Source: Opitutia bacterium UBA7350 (GTDB lineage: Bacteria; Verrucomicrobiota; Verrucomicrobiia; Opitutales; Coraliomargaritaceae). From it: a DNA stretch of 64,000 nucleotides. The notes beneath the pieces are model-generated. The model was given only the letters and a program-made list of their open reading frames with translations, searched no databases and was not told the origin of the DNA. How positions within the stretch are numbered: the first letter of the stretch is position 1; each line of letters begins with the position of its first letter. This document shows, piece after piece, positions 41,073 to 50,694 of the stretch. The translations under genes were made by a program, and so were the position numbers. The stretch spans positions 115,840-179,839 of the forward strand of contig CATINC010000004.1 of NCBI GenBank assembly GCA_949524905.1, given 5' to 3'.

Positions 41073-42908
41073 TCAGTCTTTCGGTTCAACTGATTTGATG
41101 GATTTTTCTTCTGACATAGGATCAGAACCTCCCGAGGCTTGAATCCCTTCTGATGGTGTTTCTTGAGTTTCGATTTCCACCAAAACCTTGCTGTCTGGCG
41201 TCGCTTCTATCGGTAATTCATTTGCGATATTACTTGAATTGTCTCCAACAGCAGTTGCGTTTGCTTTTTCACTTTCCGTTTCTCCAATGACGATACTCAA
41301 ATCATTTTCTTTAGCGGATTCACTATCACTATCTAACTTAACATTTTTATTTTTAAGCGGTGTCGGCATTGGGGCAAATAAACGTCCATCGCCGTACTCA
41401 GTTACATAACCCTCTGTGATCAACCAACGCAAATCGATGCGGAGTTGCTTTAGTTGTGATTCTTGCTCAACTGTTAAAGTAGGCTCTACGCTATTATTAG
41501 CATTTTCATCTATTTGGCTAGAAGCCTCAATTACGGGCTTAATCTCTTCCGCAGATGGCTTGGCAACTGTAAGATTTTCTTCCACTAGTCCCTCCGCATC
41601 GCTCTGAGAATTTGAAATGTCTTGCTCCGCAAGCTTCAAACGATTGGGTTGCTTTTCTGGCATCTTGATCCCCAAATAAGAGAGCGCTAAATCGGATGCC
41701 TTTACGTCCGAGTGTTGCTCAATGAAATCGATTAACCTTTGGATTGATTCAGTAAAAACCGTATCAATGTGACGAAATTTACGCTTCACGGCGCATACAT
41801 AAGAAGCATTTTTTGCACCCTTTTTATAGATTGTAAAATTATGCCGTCGCAAACGACCCCTAATATTATTAGCAGTTTCAAGCGGGAAAAAGCGCTGTTG
41901 CTCCACAAAGCTTTCAACAGAACGATGGATATCATTAACAGGCAAGTGCTTCAAATCTCGACCCGCAAAGCGAACCGATTCACCAGAACCAACCACTGAA
42001 GCTTTTCGATTTTGCATTAAAAATAAGCGAGCGGCTTCCAGGGTCTCCAAAACCACAGGCTCACCTTCAGTCGGCTCTTTAACCGTATAGCGTACGCTCT
42101 CCTTCATGGAATTGACCCAAGCATCAATTACTTCCTGCTCTTTTATGGTCTCAATTTTTTCAACATATCGCTCCATGGACATTCCCGAAATGCGATTTGT
42201 GAAATGACGATTTAAGAATTCAGAATAGCGATGATAGTTAGGTGGACCTAAAAGCTCTTGAGTAATCGGACAACGATTCACCATCTGGAAATTTCCTTTA
42301 GGAGGTTCTACCTCAATTATTTCCGTGTCGAAGAATAAGTCTATGTAATTCGTAAGCACATAGTTTACCGCAGCCTCTTCCGTTTCAAAAGGGAGGTGCC
42401 CTGGAACTGAGTAGTACAGTTTCTTCGAAGTCCCTCCTTTGTTCTTTGGAGATACAACTACGATAAAACGTTCATACTTCTCCAATAACAGCTTGGTAAT
42501 TTCAAATAACTGGTAGGTACGGGCAGTTGATTGGAGGCGCTTCACCAGCGCGTCAAATGCTTCATCCTGTGGGTATAAGTCTATTTTTACCGTTGGCTCA
42601 AAAACGTTACGGCCTGCTTCAGCGTTACGATGTTTCCCGCTTCCGTTTTTTTGGTTAACACGGCGCTCGCTTGACCGGTCATTCTTATTGCCTGCGGCTC
42701 GAGCAGGACGACGATCGCGACCGCCTGAGGTAGATCCCTTTTTCTGATAGCCTTTTTGTTCGCCTGTATACTTTTTTTGCTGCTTGCGGGAAGATGGTTT
42801 TCTATCATCACCTGCCCAAGAAGGACCGAAATCAATACTCGATAAAGCATTTAAATCGACAGGCTTCTGAGCCCCTTCGGGCAAATCATTAGAGTTTTCG
42901 ATAGTCAT
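41073..42908 (-). CDS. Large conserved hypothetical protein with basic disordered N-terminus and acidic C-terminus
   Basis: 611-aa ORF; N-terminal KQQKKYTGEQKGYQKKGSTSGGRDRRPARAAG; central NRCPITQELLGPPNYHRYSEFLNRHF; Glu/Ser-rich C-terminus. Confidence 0.7.
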   Translation of the reverse strand: MTIENSNDLPEGAQKPVDLNALSSIDFGPSWAGDDRKPSSRKQQKKYTGEQKGYQKKGSTSGGRDRRPARAAGNKNDRSSERRVNQKNGSGKHRNAEAGRNVFEPTVKIDLYPQDEAFDALVKRLQSTARTYQLFEITKLLLEKYERFIVVVSPKNKGGTSKKLYYSVPGHLPFETEEAAVNYVLTNYIDLFFDTEIIEVEPPKGNFQMVNRCPITQELLGPPNYHRYSEFLNRHFTNRISGMSMERYVEKIETIKEQEVIDAWVNSMKESVRYTVKEPTEGEPVVLETLEAARLFLMQNRKASVVGSGESVRFAGRDLKHLPVNDIHRSVESFVEQQRFFPLETANNIRGRLRRHNFTIYKKGAKNASYVCAVKRKFRHIDTVFTESIQRLIDFIEQHSDVKASDLALSYLGIKMPEKQPNRLKLAEQDISNSQSDAEGLVEENLTVAKPSAEEIKPVIEASSQIDENANNSVEPTLTVEQESQLKQLRIDLRWLITEGYVTEYGDGRLFAPMPTPLKNKNVKLDSDSESAKENDLSIVIGETESEKANATAVGDNSSNIANELPIEATPDSKVLVEIETQETPSEGIQASGGSDPMSEEKSIKSVEPKD

Positions 42909-43082
42909 AAGTGATAACGCACATCAAGTTGCGGAGAGTAAGTATTAGCAAATAAATAAACTTTACGGACTCAAAACAAAAGTTTCAAGCCTCGCTCAAA
43001 AATAATTTTTTAACTTTGATGTTGATTCTACAAAAAGCTAGCGTTTTGTTTGCTTGCTACTTCAATGCGTCAAACGCAACTT

Positions 43083-43171
<89 letters not shown>

Positions 43172-43183
43172 AATTAATTGAGC

Positions 43184-43203
43184 AAACCTGTTCGGTTTTT
43201 TTA
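43184..43203 (+). terminator. Short hairpin with T run downstream of tRNA-Leu
   Basis: AAACC-TGTTC-GGTTT followed by TTTTT; overlaps the recR stop codon. Confidence 0.45.
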
Positions 43204-43797
43204 TTCATAGCTTCTACGGCTATCTAGGGCGCTGCGTAAAGTTACTGAATCTGCATACGTCACTCCTCCTCCGCTCGGCAAGCCAAAACCAATACGTGTG
43301 ATTTCTATTTCGCGTTTTTCAACGAGCTCCTCTTGTATATAGTGACATGTCGCTTGACCTTCAATGTCGTTGCTCAACGCCAGAACCAATTCCTTAATTT
43401 CCCCAGCCTGTATTCGATTTTTGAGGGACCCCATGTTGAGTTGCTCCGGCCCAATTCCGTGAATAGGCGACAGCTTGCCACATAATACATGGTACCCTCC
43501 TTTCCAGGCACCAGAACGCTCGAGCGCAAAAAGATCTTGAACATGCTCCACTACGCATAGACTCGTGATATCACGATTTTTGTCTAAACAAATACCACAC
43601 AACTCTGTTTCAGATAAATTTCCACACTGAGCACATTGGCGTACCGAAGCAGCGGCCTCGCTTAGACACGACATCAAATCCTGTCCAGTTTCGGGTTGTT
43701 CCACTAAAAGATGCAACGCCATACGCTCGGCCGAACGGTATCCTAGCCCCGGTAGCTGCTTAAGGGCATGTAATAATTGTTCAAATGCTGGTGTCAC
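43201..43797 (-). CDS. recR: Recombination mediator protein RecR
   Basis: LKQLPGLGYRSAERMALHLL, intact CAQCGNLSETELCGIC zinc finger, Toprim LCVVEHVQDLFALERSGAWKGGYHVLCGKLSPIHGIGPEQL. Confidence 0.96.
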   Translation of the reverse strand: MTPAFEQLLHALKQLPGLGYRSAERMALHLLVEQPETGQDLMSCLSEAAASVRQCAQCGNLSETELCGICLDKNRDITSLCVVEHVQDLFALERSGAWKGGYHVLCGKLSPIHGIGPEQLNMGSLKNRIQAGEIKELVLALSNDIEGQATCHYIQEELVEKREIEITRIGFGLPSGGGVTYADSVTLRSALDSRRSYE

Positions 43798-43798
43798 C

Positions 43799-44110
43799 TT
43801 ACATCAATCCTGGAAAGCCACCCACGCCACCGGTGGCGGCGCCCATGGCTGCTTCACTTTCAGCTTTTGCTTTATCGGCCGCCTCACGTATGGCATTCAA
43901 CAAAGTTGCCTCAATAAATTCAGGATCTTCCTTTAAGAAATCAGGATCCATTTTCAACGCACGAAATTCCCCCTGCCCAGAGATCTTTATTTGAACTGCA
44001 CCTCCTCCGCTTGAAAACGCTAACTCTTTTTCAGAGAGCTCATCCTGAATTAACTGCATTTGGCGCTGCATTTTCTGCGCCTGTTTTAAAAGTTTACCAA
44101 CTCCTGCCAT
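43799..44110 (-). CDS. YbaB/EbfC-family nucleoid-associated protein
   Basis: LLKQAQKMQRQMQLIQDELSEKELAFSSGGGAVQIKISGQGEFRALKMDP...; adjacent to recR. Confidence 0.93.
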   Translation of the reverse strand: MAGVGKLLKQAQKMQRQMQLIQDELSEKELAFSSGGGAVQIKISGQGEFRALKMDPDFLKEDPEFIEATLLNAIREAADKAKAESEAAMGAATGGVGGFPGLM

Positions 44111-44225
44111 ATTTTGACCCTTCTATAAGTAAGTGTAATCTGAGTGAGAGACATACAGTCAACCCCACAACACCCTCGGTCAAGCTGATTGTCGGCAGCA
44201 GCTATTTAAGTTAAACTTTGATAAA

Positions 44226-45038
44226 CTACTCTACAATCAGTTTGAAACGAATTTCACTCTCAGCGTCTCCAAGGATCAAAGTATTTTCAGCAGCGTCTAG
44301 CTTCACTCGGTCAATATTAGTGCCACTACCGTTAATACGCACATTGTTGACAATTGTACCTGCGTGACTACCACGATCGCGTATATATATCGCCTCATCA
44401 TGCAATTCGATCGCACAATGATTGCGAGATATTGTATAAGGTTTCTCGTCATATATTGCCAAATGATTTTTCTGAAAGACATCAACGGCCGCAGTCTCTC
44501 TCCTTCGACCAATAAAAAATGGAAACTCGTCAATTAGACGATCATGTAACGCGGTTTGTTTTTTTAACTCGTCAGAATCAGCTACCAAGCGAACTGATTG
44601 AATCCCTGATGCTTGATTCAATCGATTACGTACATTTTCTTGCCTGTAGCTCGCTCCTTTTAATTCTAAATCCATAACATGCTGATTAAGAAGACGTGTG
44701 CGTTGAAATATTGAACTCAAATAAGGCGATAACGCATCTGGACTAAAAAGCAGACTTTCGTTGAAATCTTCTTCTGTCATAATTTCAAGGGTAACCGCAG
44801 TGATGGCTTTGATGCTAGCTGAACGAGGTAAACCGCTAATCATACCCATTTCGCCAAATACTTCTCCTTCGCATAACCTTGCTAAACTCAATTCCTGACT
44901 CTCTTTGCAAACCAGTACTTCTACTTTACCCTCCAATATGCGATAGGCATGCTCTCCATATTCACCCTCGCGAAAGATATAGCTACCTACACCAAAACGC
45001 TCTTTTCGCAAAACGGTCTTATGTTTAAATAAATTCAT
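44226..45038 (-). CDS. Cyclic-nucleotide-binding domain fused to FHA domain
   Basis: YIFREGEYGEHAYRILEGKVEVLV...LARLCEGEVFGEMGMISGLPRSASIKAIT; C-terminal FFIGRR...ISRNHCAIELHDEAIYIRDRGSHAGTIVNNVRI. Confidence 0.86.
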   Translation of the reverse strand: MNLFKHKTVLRKERFGVGSYIFREGEYGEHAYRILEGKVEVLVCKESQELSLARLCEGEVFGEMGMISGLPRSASIKAITAVTLEIMTEEDFNESLLFSPDALSPYLSSIFQRTRLLNQHVMDLELKGASYRQENVRNRLNQASGIQSVRLVADSDELKKQTALHDRLIDEFPFFIGRRRETAAVDVFQKNHLAIYDEKPYTISRNHCAIELHDEAIYIRDRGSHAGTIVNNVRINGSGTNIDRVKLDAAENTLILGDAESEIRFKLIVE

Positions 45039-45126
45039 GTATCATTTATTAATTTTAATATTAATCAATAGGCCTAATGATATTTAGGCTTATATACTCA
45101 TTTCAAATATTGAGATCCTCATAAAG

Positions 45127-46044
45127 TTATAAAAGTTCCAAGTAGCCCGTCTTATAGCTTGGGTATTTGGGCAGATATTTTGTGAGATTTGTGATTTTTT
45201 TGGAGCTGATTTTACGATCTGGCGTGCTTCCATTACTGCGCTGCATTCTTGGGGACTTCTTCATTGGGTCAAATTTAGGGCATGGTAGTTGTAATCTAGA
45301 AGCGATCCAATTAGCAATCTCACCTTGAGTGGAGGGCTCTGCGTCGCATAAATTAAAAATGTCAGATTTATTCACCAGAGAAGCTTCTAGAACCGCAATT
45401 ATACCCCGAACAGCATCCTCTTGATGGACTAGATTCATGTGATGTTCACCTCCTCCAGGTAAAACAGCTTCCTCTCCTTTGATTCGATCAATCAGGTAAT
45501 GCCGACCCGGTCCGTAGATACCGCCCAATCGCACAACATACTTTTTACCCATAAAAGCTTTGTCTTGAAGGAGTAGTTGTTCTGCTTGAAGCAGAATTGA
45601 GGATCTTTCTGTCATTGGCTCAGTCGTTGCAGTTTCATCGACCCAGTCTCCAGTATTTTGCGGGTAGACTGAAGTGCTACTTGTATAACAAATGACATCC
45701 GGTTGTGCGCCACACGCCCATTTAAGGAGGGACCGCTGCCCTTCCAAGTATGACTTTTGATATCCCACCAAGCCACCACCAGCTGAACTTACGCAGTTCA
45801 CGACCATTTTATATGAATTTCTGAGTCTTTCATGCCATTGGTCGCTATCTAAGTCATCGACCAGTACCTCCGATAATCCCAGCTTTATCAAACGTGCTGC
45901 CTGCATCCGATTACGGGTCAAAGCACCCACTTTCACTCTCTTTTGCAGCAAATGCTCTGCTAATGCGGTACCAATATAACCACATCCGGTGATTAATACA
46001 GACTCCAAATTTGCGGCATCGATTGCATTAGATGTATCACTCAT
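45127..46044 (-). CDS. NAD(P)-dependent epimerase-like protein (atypical SDR, YeeZ-like)
   Basis: SVLITGCGYIGTALAEHLLQKRVKVGALTRN; VRLGGIYGPGR. Confidence 0.82.
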   Translation of the reverse strand: MSDTSNAIDAANLESVLITGCGYIGTALAEHLLQKRVKVGALTRNRMQAARLIKLGLSEVLVDDLDSDQWHERLRNSYKMVVNCVSSAGGGLVGYQKSYLEGQRSLLKWACGAQPDVICYTSSTSVYPQNTGDWVDETATTEPMTERSSILLQAEQLLLQDKAFMGKKYVVRLGGIYGPGRHYLIDRIKGEEAVLPGGGEHHMNLVHQEDAVRGIIAVLEASLVNKSDIFNLCDAEPSTQGEIANWIASRLQLPCPKFDPMKKSPRMQRSNGSTPDRKISSKKITNLTKYLPKYPSYKTGYLELL

Positions 46045-46149
46045 AGAATAGGTAATTGAATTCTTGCCGAAAGTAGCCCTGCCTTACAACCTTTAAGCAT
46101 AAAGGATGGCAACACACGCCTTTTCCCCGAATCGACTTTAATTAACACG

Positions 46150-47181
46150 ATGACACCACGTGAACGCTTTTTATCTGCCGTAAACTGCAAAAATCTGAAT
46201 CGCCCACCCATTTGGTTGATGCGTCAAGCAGGGCGTTACTTACCGGAATACCGTGCCCTTAAAGACCGTTATAATTTCCTAACGCTTGTTCAAACTCCCG
46301 AGCTTGCAACTGAAGTCACCCTGCAGCCAATGCAACGCTTCCCATTGGATGCCGCTATCATTTTCTCAGATATCCTGGTGATCCCCGAGGCCCTCGGGCA
46401 AAGTTACCACTTTCGCGAATCCGGCGGCATCGGTATGAACGATACCTTGGATGCACCTCAAAAAATACAAGCCTTGAACAATTCCGGCATAACTGAGCGC
46501 TTGAATTACGTAAACGAAGCACTGCGCTTGACTCGAAAAGAATTAGGGCCCACTCACGCACTTTTAGGATTTTGCGGTTCTCCGTGGACATTAGCTGCAT
46601 ACATGGTCGAAGGCGGCTCTAGCAAAGATTTTTCAAAAATCAGGCACTTAGCCCTCCATGAGCCTGCCCAGTTTGAATCACTGATGCAGAAACTCAGTAT
46701 AGCCTGTATTGATTATTTAAAGCTCCAGATTTCAGCAGGCGTAGATGCCGTCCAAATTTTTGATTCTTGGGCTGCACTGTGTCCTTATGAAAAATATCCA
46801 TTATGGTCACTGAAATGGATCCAGCAAATTATCACCGCACTCGATTCTGAAGTGCCCGTAATTTTGTATGCAAAAGGAATGGGACATCATGCCATCCAGT
46901 TGGCATCGACTGGCGCTAAAGTCTTAAGCCTGGATTGGACAGAATCTCTCCCTCAGGTGTATCAGTCATTAAGAAAGCCCCTTTCGCTTCAAGGTAACCT
47001 AGATCCTTTGGTTTTGACCACAACTCCCGAAGACACTCGTCGTGAAGCTACGAACCTACTAAAGGATACTACTAATTGCTCTGGGCATATATTCAATCTA
47101 GGGCATGGCATGCTGCCTCAGGCAAAAATTGAATGTGTCGAAGCCTTAATGGATACAGTAACCATGTGGAACCATGACTAA
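46150..47181 (+). CDS. hemE: Uroporphyrinogen decarboxylase
   Basis: PPIWLMRQAGRYLPEYR, DAAIIFSDILVIPEALG, GFCGSPWTLAAYMVEGGSSKDF, NLGHGMLPQ. Confidence 0.97.
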   Translation: MTPRERFLSAVNCKNLNRPPIWLMRQAGRYLPEYRALKDRYNFLTLVQTPELATEVTLQPMQRFPLDAAIIFSDILVIPEALGQSYHFRESGGIGMNDTLDAPQKIQALNNSGITERLNYVNEALRLTRKELGPTHALLGFCGSPWTLAAYMVEGGSSKDFSKIRHLALHEPAQFESLMQKLSIACIDYLKLQISAGVDAVQIFDSWAALCPYEKYPLWSLKWIQQIITALDSEVPVILYAKGMGHHAIQLASTGAKVLSLDWTESLPQVYQSLRKPLSLQGNLDPLVLTTTPEDTRREATNLLKDTTNCSGHIFNLGHGMLPQAKIECVEALMDTVTMWNHD

Positions 47182-48514
47182 AGTTTGTATCATTGGTGCC
47201 GGTATCAGCGGATTAGCAACCGCCTGGAAGCTACAGCAGCATGGCGTAGAGTGTACCATTTTAGAAAAAAGCCATAGAATAGGTGGTGCCATACAAAGCG
47301 AACACATCGGTGGCTATCTATTAGAAACGGGCCCAAATTCCATCCAACTAAACAACCGTGAAATTGCCCAGTTCCTGGAATCTATCCCAGGTTTAAAGCA
47401 ACAACAAATTTTCGCAAAGGCTGAAGCCCAAAAACGTTTCTTAGTGCGAGACGGCCGAGTTTATTCAGTGCCGATGAATTTACTTCAGGCGCTCGCAACC
47501 CCACTATGGTCGCTCTCGGCAAAACTACGCGTCCTTAAAGAACCTTTTATCAGCCGGTCGACAGAATCCAAAGAAGAAAGCATTGCTGATTTCGCATGCC
47601 GTCGCTTAGGAAACGAGTTGTATCGTTATGCCATTAATCCCTTAGTTGGCGGCATCTATGCCGGAAAGCCTGAAGACCTCTCTTTGCGCTATGGCTTTCC
47701 TAAGCTTTACGAGCTTGAACAGAAACATGGCGGACTAATTCGCGGTGCTCTGGCAAAAATGCGTGCCTCTAAAAATCAGGGAAAACCTCGTCACAAAAAA
47801 GGGATTATTAGCTACAAAGATGGGCTTGATGTCCTCCCTAATTACCTTTCAAGGGCCTTGGGCTCTAGAGTACAAACGAATGCTCAAATTGAATCTATTC
47901 AGAAAATCGATTCCGAGTGGAAAGTAGACTGGAACGGAAAATCCAAAAACTTCAATCAAGTTATCTTAACCATACCAGCTTTTGCACTGAGCAAGTTCCC
48001 TCTACAAGCCGATTTAAAGACTGCGTTGGCACCACTTGACGCCATAAAATATCCACCTGTATCCGTCCTGAGTCTTGGCTTCAAAAAGGAAGCGGTGAAA
48101 CATAAACTAGACGGTTTTGGTGTACTTGTACCTGAATGCGAAAGGCGCTCGATTCTAGGTGTTTTGTTCCCCTCAAGCTATTTTAAAGGACGTGCACCCG
48201 ATGGATCAGTTTTACTCACAGTCTTCATTGGCGGTGCCCGCCAACCTGAATTAAGCAGTCATGATGCCACCACGCTCATTGAAAGAGTGCTTCCAGATCT
48301 AACTGAATTGTTAGGCATTCATGATAAACCAATCATGCAACACTTAACACATTGGCCTCAAGCCATTCCTCAATATGAATTAGGATACGGGCGCTACCTA
48401 GAAACTATATCTATAGTAGAAGCGGCACATCCAGGACTTCAAATTATCGCTAATTACCGAAACGGCATATCGCTGACCAATTGCCTTGAAACTGCAATGA
48501 AAGTACGGATTTAA
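47174..48514 (+). CDS. hemG: Protoporphyrinogen oxidase (HemG/HemY type)
   Basis: VCIIGAGISGLATAWKLQQHGVECTILEKSHRIGGAIQSE, overlaps hemE by 8 nt. Confidence 0.93.
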   Translation: MTKVCIIGAGISGLATAWKLQQHGVECTILEKSHRIGGAIQSEHIGGYLLETGPNSIQLNNREIAQFLESIPGLKQQQIFAKAEAQKRFLVRDGRVYSVPMNLLQALATPLWSLSAKLRVLKEPFISRSTESKEESIADFACRRLGNELYRYAINPLVGGIYAGKPEDLSLRYGFPKLYELEQKHGGLIRGALAKMRASKNQGKPRHKKGIISYKDGLDVLPNYLSRALGSRVQTNAQIESIQKIDSEWKVDWNGKSKNFNQVILTIPAFALSKFPLQADLKTALAPLDAIKYPPVSVLSLGFKKEAVKHKLDGFGVLVPECERRSILGVLFPSSYFKGRAPDGSVLLTVFIGGARQPELSSHDATTLIERVLPDLTELLGIHDKPIMQHLTHWPQAIPQYELGYGRYLETISIVEAAHPGLQIIANYRNGISLTNCLETAMKVRI

Positions 48515-49686
48515 TCTAGGCCATGCATAAGCCATGCGCCTGGCTTGGCGGCATGTTTACGATTCAATATTTCCTTAAGTTCGTCCGATCCCTCTTTTGC
48601 AGCTGAAGCACCTGCCTGTTCGCAAGCCTCCAACAAAGCCGCACTCAGATTTTTGGCGGTCGCCTCATTTTGTATAAATTCAGGATGTAACGGTCGGTTT
48701 AGCAGCAAATTCGAAATCCCAATATAAGGTATTTTGACCAGGCAGCGACTTAAGAAATAACTCCAGGTATTCATTTTATAAGCGATAGCTCCCGGAATAC
48801 CACTTAAGGCAACTGACAAAGATATCGTACCAGAACTCATCAGCGCAGCTCTTGCCCCGACAGGTTCAATCGATTTTGGCTGTAGCTTAACAACATCTTT
48901 GATTTCAGGATAAGTTTGCAGAACTCTTTCCAGCACTTTGCGAATTTGCTCACTTGGATAAATCACGCATGCACGCAAATTTGAATGTGATTCATATGCC
49001 TGAGAGAAACCTTCCAGTAATAACGGAAAAATCCGCCTGCATGCTTCTACTCGGCTTCCTGGAAGCAGCAAAATTGAACCGCTAGGGTCTTGATAAAATG
49101 GTAGTTGGTATCTCTCGCGCGCAAAGGGATGCACGGTATACTCTACCGGCAAATTTGTGTCCTTAAAGCATTCCACTTCGAACGGAAAAATCACCCCTAG
49201 GCGATCAATTGTTTGAGCCATCTGAAAACGCCGTTTTGCTTTCCACGCCCAAACCTGTGGACCAATGTAATAATGTAGGCGGATAACTCCCCCACCCTTT
49301 TGACTGAGTCCACGTTTGCGCAGCTCTTTTGCGAGTCGTAAATTAAATCCGGGATAATCAACAAAGCATATGTGCTTGGGCTGAATAGTTTCAATCCAGT
49401 CAATGGTGCAGTCAAAAAGTGCTTTAAAAAACGAGTAATGCTTGATCACTTCAAGAAACCCTACCACTGAAACCGAAGTTAGATCGTAGAGCAGTTGGGC
49501 GCCTGCTGCTGCAAGTTTTGGACCACCTAAGCAAGCTATCCTTAATTCAGGGTTTTTTGCTTTTAGCTCTTTGAGCATTTCAGCGGCATGCTCATCTCCT
49601 GAATGCTCACCACTTATTAACAAAAGATCTACGCCGCTACCCAGTGGGGTATCAAAAGCAGCTGGATTTTGACGCTTAGAATTCAT
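48511..49686 (-). CDS. lpxB: Lipid-A-disaccharide synthase
   Basis: LLISGEHSGDEHAAEMLKELK, VDYPGFNLRLAKELR, YYIGPQVWAWKAKR, LLLPGSRVEACRR. Confidence 0.93.
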   Translation of the reverse strand: MNSKRQNPAAFDTPLGSGVDLLLISGEHSGDEHAAEMLKELKAKNPELRIACLGGPKLAAAGAQLLYDLTSVSVVGFLEVIKHYSFFKALFDCTIDWIETIQPKHICFVDYPGFNLRLAKELRKRGLSQKGGGVIRLHYYIGPQVWAWKAKRRFQMAQTIDRLGVIFPFEVECFKDTNLPVEYTVHPFARERYQLPFYQDPSGSILLLPGSRVEACRRIFPLLLEGFSQAYESHSNLRACVIYPSEQIRKVLERVLQTYPEIKDVVKLQPKSIEPVGARAALMSSGTISLSVALSGIPGAIAYKMNTWSYFLSRCLVKIPYIGISNLLLNRPLHPEFIQNEATAKNLSAALLEACEQAGASAAKEGSDELKEILNRKHAAKPGAWLMHGLD

Positions 49687-50624
49687 CTCATGACCGTATT
49701 AGGCTTCGAAATAATCTCACTCACCTGGATTGCTAATTCTAAGGCCGACCGACCAAGATCTGCCCCTACTTTAGGTTCACCAGCATCACGGACAACATTC
49801 ACAAAAGAAGCGAGCTCTAGCTTAAGAGGCTCTTCTTTTTCAATGGGAATATTCTCGCGGGTTAATTCCTCTCCGTCCTTACGAAGAAAATGACCCGATT
49901 GATTCATAAAATCCAAGGATAGATAGTTTTCCGACTGAAATACTCGGATTTCTCGCACTTTTTCCATACTTACACGGCTTGCGTTAACATTAGCCACACA
50001 GCCATTTTTAAAGGCAATCCGGGCATTCGCAATATCCTCACTATTGGATAACACCTTTACTCCGACCGCTTCGATTGATGCAATTGGTGAGCGCACCAGC
50101 GCAAGAATTACCCCGAGGTCATGAATCATTAAATCAAGCACTACTCCCACTTCGGTGCCGCGTGGATTAAAAGGCGCCAATCGGTCTGCCGTAATGAATT
50201 GTGGCGCTGCTACTGCTTTTTCCAAATATGCCATAACGGGATTGTAATGCTCAATATGCCCAACTTGCACAATGCAATCTGTCCGCTTGGCAGCTTCGAG
50301 AATGGCCTCAGCTTCCTGCAGGTTCACGCACAGCGGTTTTTCAATCAAGAGGTGGCATTCACCTTCTAAAAGAGGAAGCGCCACTTCTGCGTGCTTATCG
50401 GTTGGCACGACAATACTTACAGCATCACAAGCGGTCGCCAATTCAGCTAGAGATTCAAAGCGGGAGCATTGATGACGTTCACAAATCTCGGCTGCCCTGG
50501 CATCATCCGCTTCAAGGATTCCTGCCAATTCACACGACTCCAAAGCATCATAAATGCGAGCGTGGTGTTGACCCAAGTAGCCAGTTCCAACCACACCACA
50601 GCGAATTTTAGAAGAAGCCTTCAT
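49683..50624 (-). CDS. Gfo/Idh/MocA-family oxidoreductase
   Basis: CGVVGTGYLGQHHARIY, AVSIVVPTDKHAEVALPLLEGECHLLIEKPLC, VVLDLMIHDLGVILAL. Confidence 0.92.
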   Translation of the reverse strand: MKASSKIRCGVVGTGYLGQHHARIYDALESCELAGILEADDARAAEICERHQCSRFESLAELATACDAVSIVVPTDKHAEVALPLLEGECHLLIEKPLCVNLQEAEAILEAAKRTDCIVQVGHIEHYNPVMAYLEKAVAAPQFITADRLAPFNPRGTEVGVVLDLMIHDLGVILALVRSPIASIEAVGVKVLSNSEDIANARIAFKNGCVANVNASRVSMEKVREIRVFQSENYLSLDFMNQSGHFLRKDGEELTRENIPIEKEEPLKLELASFVNVVRDAGEPKVGADLGRSALELAIQVSEIISKPNTVMR

Positions 50625-50694
50625 AGCCTATAAATATGTAGCTCGATAAAGCCTGCTGGCAACCCTCAAGAATCCAAGCCAGCATGCTCCAGCA

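Noticed and set aside
45040-45126. AT-rich short inverted repeat GCCTAA...TTAGGC between the epimerase and cNMP-FHA genes
   Set aside because: Short AT-rich stem, no T run, no clear regulatory signature.
50640-50694. Inverted repeat TGCTGGC...GCCAGCA downstream of cysN considered as a terminator
   Set aside because: Seven-bp stem with a long loop and no T run; too weak to list.
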